58,048 bases of DNA from Chitinophaga terrae (ex Kim and Jung 2007) (lineage in GTDB: Bacteria; Bacteroidota; Bacteroidia; Chitinophagales; Chitinophagaceae), in NCBI RefSeq assembly GCF_900107795.1, contig NZ_FNRL01000001.1, positions 1 to 58,048 on the forward strand. Reading direction: 5' to 3'. The first letter of the stretch is position 1, and the number at the start of each line of letters is the position of its first letter. Below the pieces are notes generated by a model. The model saw only the letters and a list, made by a program, of their open reading frames with translations, was not told the origin of the DNA and made no database searches. The translations under genes were made by a program, and so were the position numbers. Positions 57,041 to 58,048 of the stretch are shown here, one piece after another.

Positions 57041-57967
57041 ATGAGCAGTACACCGCTTCTTCGTTTCAGCACAATCAGTGAATATCACCGTGCGGCCGGC
57101 TTGCCCAAACCGGTGCATCCGCTGATCAGTGTTGTACGCATGGAAAATATCGATATGCCGATTGCCGAGATCCCGTTCCGCATGGTCCCTGATTTTTACT
57201 GGATCTCGATGAAAAAGAAACAGCATATCAAATTCCGCTACGGTCAGCAAACCAGCAACTTTGATGAGGGCGTGTTATTCTTTATGTCGCCGGGCCAGGT
57301 GTTTGGCGTGGAAAGTGTGGAGCATGCCGCGGATTTTCAAAAGCCCGAAGGCTGGATGATCCTTATCCACCCTGATTTTTTATGGAATACATCGCTTGCC
57401 AGAAACATCAAGCGGTACGAATTCTTCAGCTATTCAGTGAACGAGGCGCTGTATCTTTCCGAAAAGGAAGAGGCGATGCTTACCGCCATCGTTAACCAGA
57501 TCGAACTGGAATACAGCACAGCTATTGACCACTTCAGCCAGGATGTGATCATTGCACAATTGGAGTTATTTTTAACCTATTCGCAACGGTTCTACCAGCG
57601 GCAATTCATTACCCATAAAAAAGCCAATCATGAACTGCTGACACGCCTGGAAGATTACGTGGACAATTATTTTAACAGCGGTGCTTTGGCAAGCCAGGGT
57701 TTGCCCAGCGTAACGCATATCGCCGAAACATTGAACATTTCACCAGGTTACCTGAGCAGCATCCTCAAAACGCTAACAGGACAAACCATGCAGCAACACC
57801 TGCACCATAAACTGATCGAGCTGGCCAAGGAAAAACTCACTACCACCAACCTTAGCGTCAGCGAGATCGCTTATGAACTTGGATTTGAGCACCTGCAATC
57901 CTTCAGCAAATTGTTTAAAACGAAGACTAACCTGTCGCCGTTGGAGTTTCGGGCGTCATTTAATTGA
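57041..57967 (+). CDS. AraC family regulator (LPKPxHPLISL subfamily)
   Basis: 308 residues, paralogue of the regulators at 10188 and 12306: LRFSTISEYHRAAGLPKPVH at the start, WMILIHPDFLWNTSLARNIK in the middle and the C-terminal AraC domain (about 200-305) with TTNLSVSEIAYELGFEHLQ and SFSKLFKTKTNLSPLEFR. It closes an operon with two NAD(P)-binding proteins, repeating the association of this regulator type with small oxidoreductases. Ligand unknown. Confidence 0.9.
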   Translation: MSSTPLLRFSTISEYHRAAGLPKPVHPLISVVRMENIDMPIAEIPFRMVPDFYWISMKKKQHIKFRYGQQTSNFDEGVLFFMSPGQVFGVESVEHAADFQKPEGWMILIHPDFLWNTSLARNIKRYEFFSYSVNEALYLSEKEEAMLTAIVNQIELEYSTAIDHFSQDVIIAQLELFLTYSQRFYQRQFITHKKANHELLTRLEDYVDNYFNSGALASQGLPSVTHIAETLNISPGYLSSILKTLTGQTMQQHLHHKLIELAKEKLTTTNLSVSEIAYELGFEHLQSFSKLFKTKTNLSPLEFRASFN

Positions 57968-58023
57968 AGGGGCCTGATAGGCAGAGGGGGATAATCGTTA
58001 GTGCAAAGACTACCCAAAACAAA

Positions 58024-58048
58024 AGCCTCCGGACATTATCCGAAGGCT
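58024..58048 (+). terminator. Terminator hairpin cut by the window edge
   Basis: AGCCTCCGGA / TCCGAAGGCT, 10-bp arms with one mismatch, about 57 bp after the last AraC stop. The expected T-run lies beyond the window. It resembles the terminator at 53029-53060. Confidence 0.6.

Noticed and set aside
1..58048. tRNA, rRNA, prophage or insertion sequences
   Set aside because: None was recognised on either strand; a dedicated search tool would be needed to exclude small RNAs.

Overview
The window looks like chromosomal DNA of a Bacteroidota bacterium, most like the Chitinophaga group. The reasons are two SusC/SusD outer-membrane uptake pairs with their own ECF sigma and FecR anti-sigma genes, Gld-like ABC transport genes, promoters of the Bacteroidota type (TAnnTTTG near -7), weak ribosome binding sites, and many AraC-type regulators. 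The genus is an inference from gene style. No rRNA, tRNA, transposase or phage gene was seen.

Layout. 1-415: the decaying, leader-distal end of a CRISPR array whose cas genes, if any, lie outside the window. 544-4114: gpmA, then a leftward operon (membrane protein, SDR oxidoreductase, GyrI-like protein) and a membrane protein/winged-helix regulator pair. A matching 19-bp palindrome sits in front of both leftward operons. 4206-8521: methyltransferase, ANT(6)-like nucleotidyltransferase, AraC regulator, OsmC-like protein and a secreted esterase. 8590-13223: a frameshifted lipoprotein, then two SDR/AraC modules whose SDR promoters share a tandem AraC-type site. 13250-17233: a regulator remnant, a coiled-coil lipoprotein, a cation/proton antiporter and an AraC regulator. 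17324-22531: a TetX-like monooxygenase with an MFS pump, then a MocR regulator with a second MFS pump.

22677-34711 is one leftward operon of about 12 kb: SusC, SusD, a lipoprotein, an ABC ATPase, a fused GldF/GldG-like permease and two MutS-like ATPases that lack the mismatch-reading domains. I consider this the most unusual unit in the window. Its FecR and sigma genes lie just upstream (35070-37078). 37356-45462 is a second SusC/SusD/redoxin operon with a divergent sigma/FecR pair.

45541-58048: a TetR/SDR pair with matching operators, an LLM flavin oxidoreductase, an S41 peptidase with a GH43 glycosidase, two secreted alpha/beta hydrolases, and two further AraC plus NAD(P)-binding modules.

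Overall the window joins two regulated nutrient-uptake loci to a dense set of small redox and detoxification operons. Each of these has its own one-component regulator, and in three cases the likely operator can be read in the sequence.
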